A stretch of DNA of 64,000 bases, from assembly GCF_001612825.1 (NCBI RefSeq), contig NZ_BDBE01000049.1:35241-99240 (forward strand), in the 5' to 3' direction. Source of the DNA: Nocardia caishijiensis NBRC 108228 (GTDB lineage: Bacteria > Actinomycetota > Actinomycetes > Mycobacteriales > Mycobacteriaceae). The translations under genes and the position numbers were made by a program. Positions 23,157 to 32,064 of this stretch are shown here, one piece after another (positions within the stretch are counted from its first letter, which is position 1; every line of letters starts with the position of its first letter). A model generated the notes under the pieces. That model ran no database searches and was not told the origin of the DNA. It saw only the letters and a list, made by a program, of their open reading frames with translations.

Positions 23157-23180
23157 GCTTGCATACTCGTGCATAATCAT
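23149..23180. promoter_or_regulatory. ARG box and -10 element of the argC operon
   Basis: A 32-base element containing TTGCAT and GTGCATAATCAT half-sites, matching 30 of 32 bases of the element before argG. It overlaps the antiporter stop codon. Within it CATAAT (23171-23176) is a plausible -10 only 7 bases from the argC ATG, which would make the argC message leaderless. ArgR binding is inferred from its place before two arg genes. Confidence 0.75.
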
Positions 23181-23183
23181 CAC

Positions 23184-24242
23184 ATGGTTGAAACGTCGGG
23201 AGGACCCGTCCTACGGGTGGCGGTTGCCGGTGCGAGTGGGTACGCGGGCGGCGAAGTGTTGCGTCTGCTGCTCGGCCATCCCGAATACCGAACCGGGCGC
23301 CTCGAGATCGGGGCGCTGACCGCCGGATCCAACGCGGGCACCGCCCTCGGCGCGCTGCAACCGCAGCTGCTGCCGCTGGCCGACCGGATCCTGCAGGAAA
23401 CCACCCCCGAGACCCTGGCCGGGCACGACATCGTGTTCCTCGGCCTGCCGCACGGTCAGTCCGGCGCGATCGCCCGGGCGCTGCCCGAGTCGACGGTCGT
23501 CATCGACTGTGGTGCCGACTTCCGGCTCACCGACGCCGCCGCCTGGGAGAAGTACTACGGCAGCCCCCACGCGGGCAGCTGGCCCTACGGTCTGCCGGAA
23601 CTACCCGGCGCCCGGGCCCGACTCACCGGGGCCCGCCGCATCGCGGTGCCCGGCTGCTACCCGACGGTGTCCAGTGTCGCGTTGGCCCCGGCCATGGCCG
23701 CGGGCATCATCGAGCCGACCGTGAACGTCGTCGCGGTGAGCGGTACCTCGGGCGCGGGCCGCAAACTCGACGTCAGCCTGCTCGGTTCCGAGGTGATGGG
23801 CAGCGTCCGCGCCTATGGGATCGCGGGCGCGCACCGGCACACCCCCGAGATCGCGCAGAACCTCGCCGCCGTGGGCGGTGTCGACGTCGCGGTGTCGTTC
23901 ACCCCGGTGCTCGCGCCGATGCCGCGCGGCATCCTGGCCACCTGCACCGCCCCGGTGAAGGTCGACGCCGCCGAGGCCCGCGCCGTCTACGAAAAGGCCT
24001 ACGCCGATGAGCCTTTCATCCATCTGTTGCCGGAGGGAATGCTGCCGCAGACCGGTTCGGTGCTCGGCTCCAACGCCATCACCCTGCAGGTCGCCGTCGA
24101 CGCCGACGCGGGTCTGCTCGTGGTGATCGGCGCGATCGACAATCTGACCAAGGGCACCGCGGGCGCCGCGGTGCAATCGATGAATCTGGCCGTCGGTTTC
24201 GACGAGACCGCAGGACTTTCCACCGTAGGAGTGGCACCGTGA
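23184..24242 (+). CDS. argC: N-acetyl-gamma-glutamyl-phosphate reductase
   Basis: A 352-residue enzyme of arginine biosynthesis that reduces N-acetylglutamyl phosphate to the semialdehyde with NADPH. It shows the nucleotide-binding start VAVAGASGYAGGEVLRLLLGHPEY, the catalytic Cys in VAVPGCYPTV and the downstream HRHTPEI. The ATG at 23184 is preferred to the in-frame GTG at 23169, which lies inside the ARG box. There is no ribosome-binding site, consistent with a leaderless transcript. The stop overlaps the argJ GTG. Confidence 0.96.
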   Translation: MVETSGGPVLRVAVAGASGYAGGEVLRLLLGHPEYRTGRLEIGALTAGSNAGTALGALQPQLLPLADRILQETTPETLAGHDIVFLGLPHGQSGAIARALPESTVVIDCGADFRLTDAAAWEKYYGSPHAGSWPYGLPELPGARARLTGARRIAVPGCYPTVSSVALAPAMAAGIIEPTVNVVAVSGTSGAGRKLDVSLLGSEVMGSVRAYGIAGAHRHTPEIAQNLAAVGGVDVAVSFTPVLAPMPRGILATCTAPVKVDAAEARAVYEKAYADEPFIHLLPEGMLPQTGSVLGSNAITLQVAVDADAGLLVVIGAIDNLTKGTAGAAVQSMNLAVGFDETAGLSTVGVAP

Positions 24243-25465
24243 CAACCCCTGATCCGCACGCGCCGGACCACGGCAAACTCATCCACACCCAGGGCGTCAC
24301 GGCCCCGCTGGGCTTCCGCGCGGCGGGCATCGCGGCGGGCATCAAGGCCAGCGGCAAGCCCGACCTGGCGCTGGTGCTCAACGAGGGCCCCGAATACGCG
24401 GCGGCGGGAGTGTTCACCCGCAACCAGGTGAAGGCCGCACCCGTGCTGTGGTCGCAGCAGGTATTGAAGTCCGGTCGCGTGCGCGCGGTCGTCCTCAACT
24501 CCGGTGGCGCGAACGCCTGCACCGGCCACGGCGGCTTCCAGGACACCCACAAGACCGCCGAGGAACTCGCCGCGGCGCTGAGCAATTGGGGCACCGAGAC
24601 CGGCGCGGGCGAGATCGCGGTCTGTTCCACCGGCCTGATCGGTGACCGGCTGCCCATGGACAAACTGCTGCCCGCGATCACCGAGATCGTGCACGAGATG
24701 GGCGGCGGTCTCACCGGTGGCTCCGACGCGGCCCACGCCATCATGACCACCGACACCGTTCCCAAGGAGTCGGCCTTCCACCACGAGGACAAGTGGAACG
24801 TCGGCGGCATGGCCAAGGGCGCGGGCATGCTCGCCCCCTCGTTGGCCACCATGCTCGTCGTGCTCACCACCGACGCGGTGGCCACCCCCGAACAGCTCGA
24901 CGAGGCGCTGCGCAAAGCCACGAAATACACCTTCGACCGGCTCGACGTCGACGGCTCCTGCTCCACCAACGACACCGTGCTGCTGCTGGCCAACGGTGCC
25001 AGCGGCGTCGCTCCGTCCCAGGACGACCTCGACGCGGCCGTGTTCACCGTCTGCGACGACCTCGCCGCCCAGCTCATGGCCGACGCCGAGGGCGTCACCA
25101 AGCGGGTGACGATCACCGTCACCGGCGCGGCCACCGAGGACGAGGCCCTCACCGTCGCCCGGGCCGTCGCCCGCGACAACCTGGTCAAGACAGCGCTTTT
25201 CGGCTCCGACCCGAACTGGGGCCGGGTGCTCGCCGCCGTCGGTATCGCCCCGGTGACCCTCGATCCGCATCGAATCGCGGTGTCGTTCAACGGAAATCCG
25301 GTCTGTGTCGACAGCGTCGGCGCGCCCGGTGCCCGTGAGGTCGACCTGTCCGGCGCCGATATCGATGTGCTGATCGAGCTCAATGTCGGCGAGGGCACCG
25401 CCATGGTGCGCACCACCGACCTCTCGCACGGCTACGTCGAAGAGAATTCGGCGTACAGCTCATGA
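24239..25465 (+). CDS. argJ: Bifunctional ornithine acetyltransferase/N-acetylglutamate synthase
   Basis: A 408-residue Ntn-type enzyme that moves the acetyl group from N-acetylornithine to glutamate, recycling it to the first step. Self-cleavage occurs before the Thr in the conserved GMLAPSLATMLVVLTTDA motif (KGAGM before it). It begins with GTG overlapping the argC stop and overlaps argB by four bases. Confidence 0.96.
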   Translation: MTTPDPHAPDHGKLIHTQGVTAPLGFRAAGIAAGIKASGKPDLALVLNEGPEYAAAGVFTRNQVKAAPVLWSQQVLKSGRVRAVVLNSGGANACTGHGGFQDTHKTAEELAAALSNWGTETGAGEIAVCSTGLIGDRLPMDKLLPAITEIVHEMGGGLTGGSDAAHAIMTTDTVPKESAFHHEDKWNVGGMAKGAGMLAPSLATMLVVLTTDAVATPEQLDEALRKATKYTFDRLDVDGSCSTNDTVLLLANGASGVAPSQDDLDAAVFTVCDDLAAQLMADAEGVTKRVTITVTGAATEDEALTVARAVARDNLVKTALFGSDPNWGRVLAAVGIAPVTLDPHRIAVSFNGNPVCVDSVGAPGAREVDLSGADIDVLIELNVGEGTAMVRTTDLSHGYVEENSAYSS

Positions 25466-26367
25466 CCGCCGGTGTGCTGCACAGCCTTTCGGCCCTGGAC
25501 AAGGCGCACGTGCTGGCCGATGCGCTGCCGTGGCTGCAGAAGTTCCGCGACAAGATCGTCGTGGTGAAGTACGGCGGCAACGCCATGATCGACGACGACC
25601 TCAAGTCCGCCTTCGCCGCCGACATGGCCTTCCTTCGCACCGTCGGCGTGCACCCCGTTGTCGTGCACGGCGGCGGCCCACAGATCAACGCCATGCTGAA
25701 GAAGCTGGGTATGGAAGGCGAGTTCCGTGGCGGTTTCCGCGTCACCACCCCCGAGGTGATGGACGTGGTGCGGATGGTGCTGTTCGGTCAGGTCGGGCGC
25801 GAGCTCGTCGGGCTGATCAACGCGCACGGCCCGTACGCCGTCGGTATCTCCGGCGAGGACGCGCACCTGTTCACCGCCACCCGGCGCACGGTCGCGGTCG
25901 ACGGGGTGGCCACCGACATCGGCCTGGTCGGCGATGTCACCGAGGTCAATCCCGGCGCCGTGCTCGACCTCATCGACGCGGGCCGCATCCCGGTGGTCTC
26001 CACCATCGCCCCCGACGCGGACGGCGTGGTGCACAACATCAATGCCGACACCGCCGCGGCCGCGCTGGCCGAGGGTATCGGCGCGGAGAAGCTCGTCGTC
26101 CTCACCGATGTCGAGGGTCTCTACACCGACTGGCCGGACCGGTCCTCCCTCACCAGCCGGATCGACGCGGACGCCCTCGCCGAGTTGCTGCCGAGCCTGG
26201 ACGCGGGCATGGTGCCGAAGATGGAGGCCTGTCTGCGCGCGGTGCGCGGCGGTGTGCCGAGCGCGCACGTGATCGACGGGCGCGTCCCGCATTCGGTACT
26301 ACTTGAACTGTTCACCGGAGAAGGAATCGGAACCATGGTGACCCCGGGGGAGGCCGAAGATGAGTGA
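25462..26367 (+). CDS. argB: Acetylglutamate kinase
   Basis: A 301-residue amino-acid kinase. Motifs: VVKYGGNAMIDDDLKSAFAADMAFLRTVGVHPVVVHGGGPQI and the C-terminal GMVPKMEACLRAVRGGVPSAHVIDGR. It has an N-terminal helix (LSALDKAHVLADALPWLQKFRDK) typical of arginine-inhibited hexameric forms, so feedback inhibition by arginine is likely. It overlaps argD by eight bases. Confidence 0.97.
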   Translation: MTAGVLHSLSALDKAHVLADALPWLQKFRDKIVVVKYGGNAMIDDDLKSAFAADMAFLRTVGVHPVVVHGGGPQINAMLKKLGMEGEFRGGFRVTTPEVMDVVRMVLFGQVGRELVGLINAHGPYAVGISGEDAHLFTATRRTVAVDGVATDIGLVGDVTEVNPGAVLDLIDAGRIPVVSTIAPDADGVVHNINADTAAAALAEGIGAEKLVVLTDVEGLYTDWPDRSSLTSRIDADALAELLPSLDAGMVPKMEACLRAVRGGVPSAHVIDGRVPHSVLLELFTGEGIGTMVTPGEAEDE

Positions 26368-27562
26368 AGTGGCGAAACTGCAGCAGCGGTGGTCGGCCGC
26401 GATGATGAACAACTACGGCACCCCGAAGGTGGCGCTGGTGCGTGGCGCCGGGGCGGTGCTCTACGACGCCGACGGCAAGCGCTACGTCGATTTCCTCGGT
26501 GGTATCGCGGTCAACAGCCTCGGCCACGGGCATCCCGCCATCCTCGAGGCGGTCACCCAGCAGCTCGGCACCCTCGGCCACGTGTCGAACCTGTATGCCA
26601 GCGAACCCGTGATCGAACTGGCCGAGAAGCTGCTGGCCCACTTCGGTGACGGCGAGGGCAAGGCGTTCTTCTGCAACTCGGGCACCGAGGCCAACGAGGC
26701 CGCCTTCAAGATCGCCCGGCTCACCGGGCGATCCAAGATCGTCGCGGCCGAGGAGGCGTTCCACGGGCGGACCATGGGCGCGCTCGCGCTGACGGGTCAG
26801 CCGTCGAAGCGGGCACCGTTCGAGCCGATGCCTCCGGGTGTGGTGCACGTGCCCTACGGTGACGCCGCCGCCCTGGAAGCCGTCGTCGACTCCGACACCG
26901 CCGCGGTGTTCCTCGAGCCGATGATGGGGGAGAGCGGTGTGGTCGTCCCGCCGTTCGACTACCTCGCCAAGGCGCGCGAAATCACCTCGCGGGCAGGGGC
27001 TCTGCTGATCCTGGACGAGGTGCAGACCGGAATCGGCCGCACCGGAACGTTCTTCGCGCACCAGGCCGCGGGGATCGTGCCCGACGCCATCACCCTGGCC
27101 AAGGGTCTCGGTGGCGGCCTGCCGATCGGCGCCGTGCTGGCACAGGGACGCGCCGCCGAACTGCTCACCCCCGGTCTGCACGGCACCACTTTCGGCGGCA
27201 ACCCGGTCTGCGCGGCGGCGGCGCTGGCCGTGCTGCGCACCATCGACTCCGAGGACCTGCTGAGCCATGTGGAGTGGGTCGGCAAGAAGCTCAGCGACGG
27301 CATCGCCCTGCTCGAGCACCCCGAGATCGACCACGTGCGCGGTGCGGGTCTGCTGATCGGCATCGTGCTGCGCAACGACATCTCCGCCCACGTGGACGAA
27401 CGGGCGCGTGAGGCGGGGTATCTGCTGAACCCCGCCAAGCCCGACGTGATCCGGTTGGCACCGCCCCTGGTGCTCACCGAAACCCAGGCCGACAATTTCG
27501 TCGCCGACCTGCCCGAGATTCTCGACAAGGCCGCCGCCGATGCCAAGGGAGCGACCAAGTGA
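26360..27562 (+). CDS. argD: Acetylornithine aminotransferase
   Basis: A 400-residue class III PLP aminotransferase. It has the phosphate-binding CNSGTEANEAAFKIAR, the cofactor Asp in LLILDEVQTGIGRTG and the Schiff-base Lys in ITLAKGLGGGLPIGA. It converts N-acetylglutamate semialdehyde to N-acetylornithine. It overlaps both neighbours by a few bases in the arginine operon. Confidence 0.96.
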   Translation: MSEVAKLQQRWSAAMMNNYGTPKVALVRGAGAVLYDADGKRYVDFLGGIAVNSLGHGHPAILEAVTQQLGTLGHVSNLYASEPVIELAEKLLAHFGDGEGKAFFCNSGTEANEAAFKIARLTGRSKIVAAEEAFHGRTMGALALTGQPSKRAPFEPMPPGVVHVPYGDAAALEAVVDSDTAAVFLEPMMGESGVVVPPFDYLAKAREITSRAGALLILDEVQTGIGRTGTFFAHQAAGIVPDAITLAKGLGGGLPIGAVLAQGRAAELLTPGLHGTTFGGNPVCAAAALAVLRTIDSEDLLSHVEWVGKKLSDGIALLEHPEIDHVRGAGLLIGIVLRNDISAHVDERAREAGYLLNPAKPDVIRLAPPLVLTETQADNFVADLPEILDKAAADAKGATK

Positions 27563-28491
27563 CCCTGCGCCATTTCCTACGCGACGACGACGTGACCCAG
27601 GCCGAACAGGCCGAAATCCTCGCTCTCGCCGCCGAACTCAAGAAGAATCCCTTCGCGCACCGCCCGCTGGACGGCCCGCGCGGGGTCGGGGTGATCTTCG
27701 AGAAGAACTCCACCCGTACGCGATTCTCCTTCGAGCTCGGTATCGCCCAGCTCGGCGGACACGCCGTGGTCGTCGACGGTCGTGACACCCAGCTCGGCCG
27801 TGAGGAAACCCTCGGTGACACCGGCAGCGTGCTCTCGCGTTATGTCGACGCCATCGTATGGCGCACCTTCGAACAGTCGCGCCTGGACGAGATGACCGCC
27901 ACCGCAACAGTTCCCGTGGTCAACGCGCTGTCCAACGAGTTCCACCCGTGCCAGGTACTCGCCGACCTGCAGACGATCGCCGAGCGCAAGGGTTCACTGG
28001 CCGGGCTCAACCTCACCTTCTTCGGTGACGGCGCCAACAACATGGCGCACTCGCTGCTGCTCGGTGGTGTGACGGCGGGGATGAACGTGACCGTCGCCGC
28101 GCCCGCCGGTTTCGAGCCGCTGCCCTGGATCATGGAGGCCGCCGCCAAACGTGCCGCCGAAACCGGTGCGACAGTGGCGGTCACGGGTGATCCCGTCGTC
28201 GGAGCCACCGGCGCCGACGTGCTCGTCACCGACACCTGGACCTCCATGGGCCAGGAGAACGACGGCCTCGATCGCGTCGGGCCGTTCCGCCCGTTCCAGC
28301 TCAACGGCGAACTGCTGGCCGCCGCCAACCCGGAAGCGATTGTGCTGCATTGCCTTCCGGCGCACCGTGGCGAGGAGATCACCGACGAGGTGCTCGACGG
28401 TTCGCACAGTGTCGTCTGGGACGAAGCCGAGAACCGGCTGCACGCCCAGAAGGCGCTGCTGGTGTGGCTGCTCGCGAAAGCCGCCGCGTGA
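27559..28491 (+). CDS. argF: Ornithine carbamoyltransferase
   Basis: A 310-residue anabolic enzyme that makes citrulline. Carbamoyl phosphate motif EKNSTRTRFSFE, the HPCQVLAD motif and the ornithine-binding HCLPAHRGEEI are all present. It starts within the argD stop (ATGA-type overlap with GTGA) and is followed by argR after 34 bases. Confidence 0.97.
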   Translation: MTLRHFLRDDDVTQAEQAEILALAAELKKNPFAHRPLDGPRGVGVIFEKNSTRTRFSFELGIAQLGGHAVVVDGRDTQLGREETLGDTGSVLSRYVDAIVWRTFEQSRLDEMTATATVPVVNALSNEFHPCQVLADLQTIAERKGSLAGLNLTFFGDGANNMAHSLLLGGVTAGMNVTVAAPAGFEPLPWIMEAAAKRAAETGATVAVTGDPVVGATGADVLVTDTWTSMGQENDGLDRVGPFRPFQLNGELLAAANPEAIVLHCLPAHRGEEITDEVLDGSHSVVWDEAENRLHAQKALLVWLLAKAAA

Positions 28492-28525
28492 GACCGCGAA
28501 CCGGGACCGGCGCGGTGGTGCGACG

Positions 28526-29029
28526 ATGAGCGCGCCGGAAAAGGGCACGCCCGCGATCGCCCGCACCCGCGCCGGTCGCCAATCACGCATCGTCGAATTG
28601 CTCTCGGCGCATTCGGTGCGCAGCCAGACCGAACTGGCCGCACTGCTGGCCGCCGAGGGCATCGAGACCACCCAGGCCACCCTGTCGCGTGACCTGGACG
28701 AACTCGGCGCGGTGAAGCTGCGGGCCGCCGACGGCGGCGCCGGGGTCTACATCGTCCCCGAGGACGGCAGTCCCGTCCGAGGCGTCACCGGCGGCACCGG
28801 CCGCCTGTCGAAACTGCTGGCCGACCTGCTCGTCTCCACCGACGCCAGCGGCAACCTCGCCGTCCTGCGCACCCCACCCGGCGCCGCCCACTTCCTGGCC
28901 AGCGCCCTCGACCGCGCCGCCCTGCCCTACGTCGTGGGCACCATCGCGGGCGACGACACCATCGCCGTCATCGCCCGCGAACCCCTCACCGGCGCCGAAC
29001 TCGCCGCCAAGATCGAAAGCCTGGCCTGA
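28526..29029 (+). CDS. argR: Arginine repressor
   Basis: A 167-residue regulator from the ATG at 28526. The N-terminal winged helix carries RQSRIVELLSAHSVRSQTELAALLAAEGIETTQATLSRDLDELGAVK. The C-terminal oligomerisation/arginine-binding domain includes GTIAGDDTIAVIARE with the paired Asp residues that bind arginine. It is the last gene of argCJBDFR and should bind the ARG boxes before argC and argG. Confidence 0.96.
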   Translation: MSAPEKGTPAIARTRAGRQSRIVELLSAHSVRSQTELAALLAAEGIETTQATLSRDLDELGAVKLRAADGGAGVYIVPEDGSPVRGVTGGTGRLSKLLADLLVSTDASGNLAVLRTPPGAAHFLASALDRAALPYVVGTIAGDDTIAVIAREPLTGAELAAKIESLA

Positions 29030-30112
29030 CCGTCGGGAGACTACTCGGCCGCGGTGCTCACCGACATCGCCGAACAGCCGGTGGAATTGCCGGTCTCACT
29101 GCTCACCGAGGCAGAAGAGGCCGCGCAGGAACTGGCGCGGTTCGACGCGCACCTTTCCGCTCGACTGGGGGCCGACTGCGAGCTCGGCCCCGTGAGTTCA
29201 GTCCTGCCGCGGACGGAGAGTTCCGCATCGTCACAGATCGAGAACCTCACGGTGGGGGCCAGGTAGCTCGCCCTTGCTGTGCTCGGCGAGCACAGCAATC
29301 GCAACGCACGCATCGTGACCGCCAATGTGCACGCGATGGAGGCGGCGACAAGCCTGGGCAGGGACATCGATACCGCCTCGATTCTGGCCATGCACCGCGC
29401 ACTACTCGGCGAGTCCGATCCCGCACATGCCGGGCGATGGCGCGACGAACAGGTATGGGCGGATTTCGTTCCGCCACATCATGATCGGGTACCGGCGGCG
29501 ATTGTCGACCTGATCCGCTTCACCCGTCGCGACGACTTACCCGCCCTGGTTCATCTCGCGCTCGCTCATGCGCAGTTCGAGACGATCCACCCGTTCGCCG
29601 ACGGCAACGGGAGAACGGGCCGCGCGCTGGTGCACGCGATGTTGAGCGCCCGGCAGCTGACCGGACACATCACCGTACCGATCTCGGCAGGGCTGCTGGT
29701 GAACACGGGTACCTATTTCGATGCGCTGACCGGATATCGCACAGGGGATCCTGAGCCGATCGTCCGCCGGTTCGTGGCGGCGACGTTCTACGCGGTCGGT
29801 GCCGGACGCCGATTGGTCGAAGACCTTCGTGCTGTGCGCACCGGCTACCGGGAACAGACGACCGCTCGCGCGGATTCCGTCGTATGGAAGGTGATCGACA
29901 GTCTCCTCGCGCAGCCGGTGGTGAACAGCGCTTACGTCGCCGAAACCTTCGGCATCAGCGCGGTCGCGGCGCAGCGGGCAATCGACCGACTCGTCCAGTC
30001 GGGCGTGCTGCGCGAGGTGTCGCAGCGTGCCAGAAACCGAGTCTGGCAGGCCGACGCAATGCTCACGGCCCTCGATGATTTCGCAGCAGGAATCGGTCGC
30101 GCCCGGGCGTGA
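29030..30112 (+). pseudogene. Fic-domain protein gene, truncated at 5' end and split by an amber codon
   Basis: One frame runs from right after the argR stop: residues like GDYSAAVLTDIAEQPVELPVS match the part of class II Fic proteins some 20-30 residues into the protein, so the real N-terminus is missing. The inhibitory helix motif SSASSQIENLT is present. TAG at 29264-29266 then replaces the Gln usual at this spot (GAR-stop-LALAVLGEHSN). Downstream, 29279-30112 stays open for 277 residues and keeps an intact catalytic motif IHPFADGNGRTGRAL and a C-terminal winged helix. Restart at the GTG at 29279 could give an uninhibited Fic AMPylase-like protein, but decay is the simpler reading. Confidence 0.75.
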
Positions 30113-30127
30113 ACAAGGCGCTGCGGT

Positions 30128-30928
30128 TCAACTCCGCGACAACCGCTGCCAGGTCCAGCTGACGCGAATGTCGAGCGGCGTATCGGGGGTGACCATCCGA
30201 GGGTCGGTGTTCAGCCCGTTCGGTGGGCCTGATTGGGCTTCGACCGACAGCGATTCCTCCGGCAGTGTCCACACCACCACGTCGGTGACGGGGCTGGTGA
30301 TCGTGAATTCGAGGAAGCCCGGCCAGGTGAGGCGGACGTCGACGCCGTCGGGCATGGCGAAGCAGTCGTCCCAGGGCGGGGGAGTCGGCGGGACGTGGCG
30401 GCCGGTCGGGAGGTAGTCGGGGCCGCGTTCGTACATCCACGCCGGGTGGAAGTCGAGTTCGAGCGGGCCGGTGGCGGGGGCGACCTCGCGCAGGAACCAC
30501 GGGTGCCAGCCGCCCTGGGCGGGGAAGGGGTCGTGGTCGGTGGTGATGCGCATGGCCAGTGCCAGGCCCGTGTCGGTGAGGGTGAACGTCTGCACGACCG
30601 TGCCCGCGAACGGCCACGGATCGGTGAGCCGGTGTCGCAGGATCGCCTCGTTCGCCGTCCTCGACACGACCTCCCATGCGCCGTCGCGCGCGGTGCCGTG
30701 AATGCTGTGCGGCGGATTGTTGATCGGCAGCTGGTAGGTGCGATCCCCCACGGTGACCTTGCCGTAGCCGAGCCGCCCTGCCCACGGTGCCATGACGAAG
30801 CACCCGGTGCCGGGGTCCTGGCGCAACAGTTCCGTACCCGCCACGGTGAGGCTGTGGATCGCACCCCCGTCGTGGGGGGCGAGGGTGAGTGTCGCGGTCC
30901 CGGAGCTGAGCCGCACGTCGTCGCTCAT
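30128..30928 (-). CDS. Aldose 1-epimerase family protein
   Basis: A 266-residue beta-sandwich mutarotase-like protein. Expected active-site regions are INNPPHSIHGTARDGAWEV (His), AQGGWHPWFLRE (His) and a C-terminal glutamate region VWTLPEESLSVEAQSGPPNGLN. It interconverts sugar anomers such as galactose or glucose. It converges on the Fic remnant and shares no operon. Confidence 0.87.
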   Translation of the reverse strand: MSDDVRLSSGTATLTLAPHDGGAIHSLTVAGTELLRQDPGTGCFVMAPWAGRLGYGKVTVGDRTYQLPINNPPHSIHGTARDGAWEVVSRTANEAILRHRLTDPWPFAGTVVQTFTLTDTGLALAMRITTDHDPFPAQGGWHPWFLREVAPATGPLELDFHPAWMYERGPDYLPTGRHVPPTPPPWDDCFAMPDGVDVRLTWPGFLEFTITSPVTDVVVWTLPEESLSVEAQSGPPNGLNTDPRMVTPDTPLDIRVSWTWQRLSRS

Positions 30929-30984
30929 GCCGGGGAGACTATCGGCGCGGGCCCGTCATCCGGTGCAGCCCGCGCCGATCGACA

Positions 30985-31137
30985 TCAGTTGAAGGGATAG
31001 TCGCCGCCACCCGCACCGCCGTTGTGGCCCGGCGTGGCGACATCGATGATGTCTTGCACCAGTTCGACCACGGCGCGACCGACGTCGAGCACACCGTTGC
31101 CGAGGGTCGAGAATTCCTGCGCGATGTAATGGAGCAT
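30985..31137 (-). CDS. Small helical peptide, 50 aa
   Basis: A 50-residue peptide starting at the ATG at 31137 with GAGGAC about 10 bases upstream. The N-terminal two thirds (EFSTLGNGVLDVGRAVVELV) form an amphipathic helix; the tail is Gly-rich (GHNGGAGGGDYPFN). There is no signal peptide. It is of a kind with the two tiny peptides at 31910-32205, sharing the VG-[RK] spacing, although it lacks their LFDLS motif. Function unknown. Confidence 0.6.
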   Translation of the reverse strand: MLHYIAQEFSTLGNGVLDVGRAVVELVQDIIDVATPGHNGGAGGGDYPFN

Positions 31138-31185
31138 CTTGTTCGTCCTCACTGCTGGCGAGTCGAATAGTGCTGTCCCAGAGTG

Positions 31186-31202
31186 CCGTACACCGTGTAC
31201 GG
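31186..31202. promoter_or_regulatory. Palindrome CCGTACAC-N-GTGTACGG
   Basis: A 17-bp palindrome with perfect 8-bp arms, lying between the divergent 50-aa peptide gene and the GNAT gene, 18 bases before the GNAT start. Likely an operator; no cognate regulator is evident nearby. Confidence 0.6.
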
Positions 31203-31219
31203 CGCACTACCCTGCGAGA

Positions 31220-31900
31220 GTGCTTCCCGATCTGGTGCCCTTCAAACCGCGACCCGACCCGAGGCCGGACGATACCGCCTGGCCCGAGATGGTCTGGCCC
31301 GTCCGGGCGGGTACCCGCCTCGACGGTGCGACGGTGTCGCTGACGCCAGCCGACCCGGCTGCCGACGCCACGGAACTGTTCCACGCTCTCGACACGGACG
31401 CGGTGTGGGCGCACCTGCCGTGGCGCCCCCAGGGGGTGGCCGACTTCGCGCGGAGGTTGCGCGAACTGAGCGCGCTTCCCGACTGGCACGTGTGGATCGT
31501 TCGCTCGCGCACCGAGATCGGGGATCGGCCCGCCGGGGCCGTGCTCGGCCTGACGTCGTTCCTCGACGCCCGCCCTCGCGACGCGACGCTCGAGATCGGG
31601 TTCACCGCGTACGCACCGTCGGTCTGGGGGAGCGCGGTGAATCCGGAAGCCAAGCTGCTGCTGCTCGAGCACGCGTTCGACGTGCTCGGTGCCGGTCGGG
31701 TACAGCTGAAGACCGACGTGCGAAACCACCGCTCGCAGCAGGCCATCGCCCGGCTCGGCGCGGTCTACGAGGGCACGCTGCGGCGGCAGTTCCGCCGTTC
31801 GGACGGCACCGTTCGCGACAGCGTGCTGTTCGCTGTCACGGCCGAGGACTGGCCGGATGTGCGTGCCCGGCTCGCGCACCGCGTGCGCGGGCCGCGATGA
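31220..31900 (+). CDS. GNAT-family N-acetyltransferase (RimJ/RimL type)
   Basis: A 226-residue acetyltransferase. The GTG at 31220 is chosen as start since the earlier frame crosses the palindrome and lacks coding character. RimL-like features are ATVSLTPADPAADATELFHAL, the acetyl-CoA region LEIGFTAYAPSVWGSAVNPEAKLLLLEHAF, and VQLKTDVRNHRSQQAIARLGAVYEGTLRR. It probably acetylates a protein N-terminus or a small amine. It lies between tiny peptide genes on the opposite strand. Confidence 0.85.
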   Translation: MLPDLVPFKPRPDPRPDDTAWPEMVWPVRAGTRLDGATVSLTPADPAADATELFHALDTDAVWAHLPWRPQGVADFARRLRELSALPDWHVWIVRSRTEIGDRPAGAVLGLTSFLDARPRDATLEIGFTAYAPSVWGSAVNPEAKLLLLEHAFDVLGAGRVQLKTDVRNHRSQQAIARLGAVYEGTLRRQFRRSDGTVRDSVLFAVTAEDWPDVRARLAHRVRGPR

Positions 31901-31909
31901 CGACCGCGT

Positions 31910-32044
31910 TTAGGACGCGAGGAAATTCAGGACGGCGAGAATCAGCGGCGAGCTGAGGTCGAACAGCACCCGACCCACGTGCAGGCCGACCGCCGCGCCC
32001 GGCTCGTAGTTCTCGACGAGGAATTGCAGGATGGCGTCTTCCAT
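31910..32044 (-). CDS. Small hydrophobic peptide, 44 aa
   Basis: A 44-residue peptide (MEDAILQFLVENYEPGAAVG then LHVGRVLFDLSSPLILAVLN and FLAS) from the ATG at 32044, preceded by GGAGGA 6 bases upstream. The C-terminal half is strongly hydrophobic. The segment VG-R-VLFDLSSP is shared with the next peptide upstream (VG-K-TLFDLSTP), so the two are tandem paralogues 20 bases apart. Too short for ordinary gene callers. Role unknown; membrane-active or secreted helical peptides are possible. Confidence 0.62.
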   Translation of the reverse strand: MEDAILQFLVENYEPGAAVGLHVGRVLFDLSSPLILAVLNFLAS

Positions 32045-32064
32045 GGTGTCCTCCGGTGCCGGGG

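Noticed and set aside
26312..27391. A 359-codon minus-strand frame opposite argD
   Set aside because: Shadow of argD, which has full PLP aminotransferase motifs and operon overlaps.
29279..30112. Calling the 277-codon frame an intact Fic gene
   Set aside because: The frame continues upstream across a TAG into matching Fic sequence, and a normal start region is absent; a disrupted gene is the better reading.
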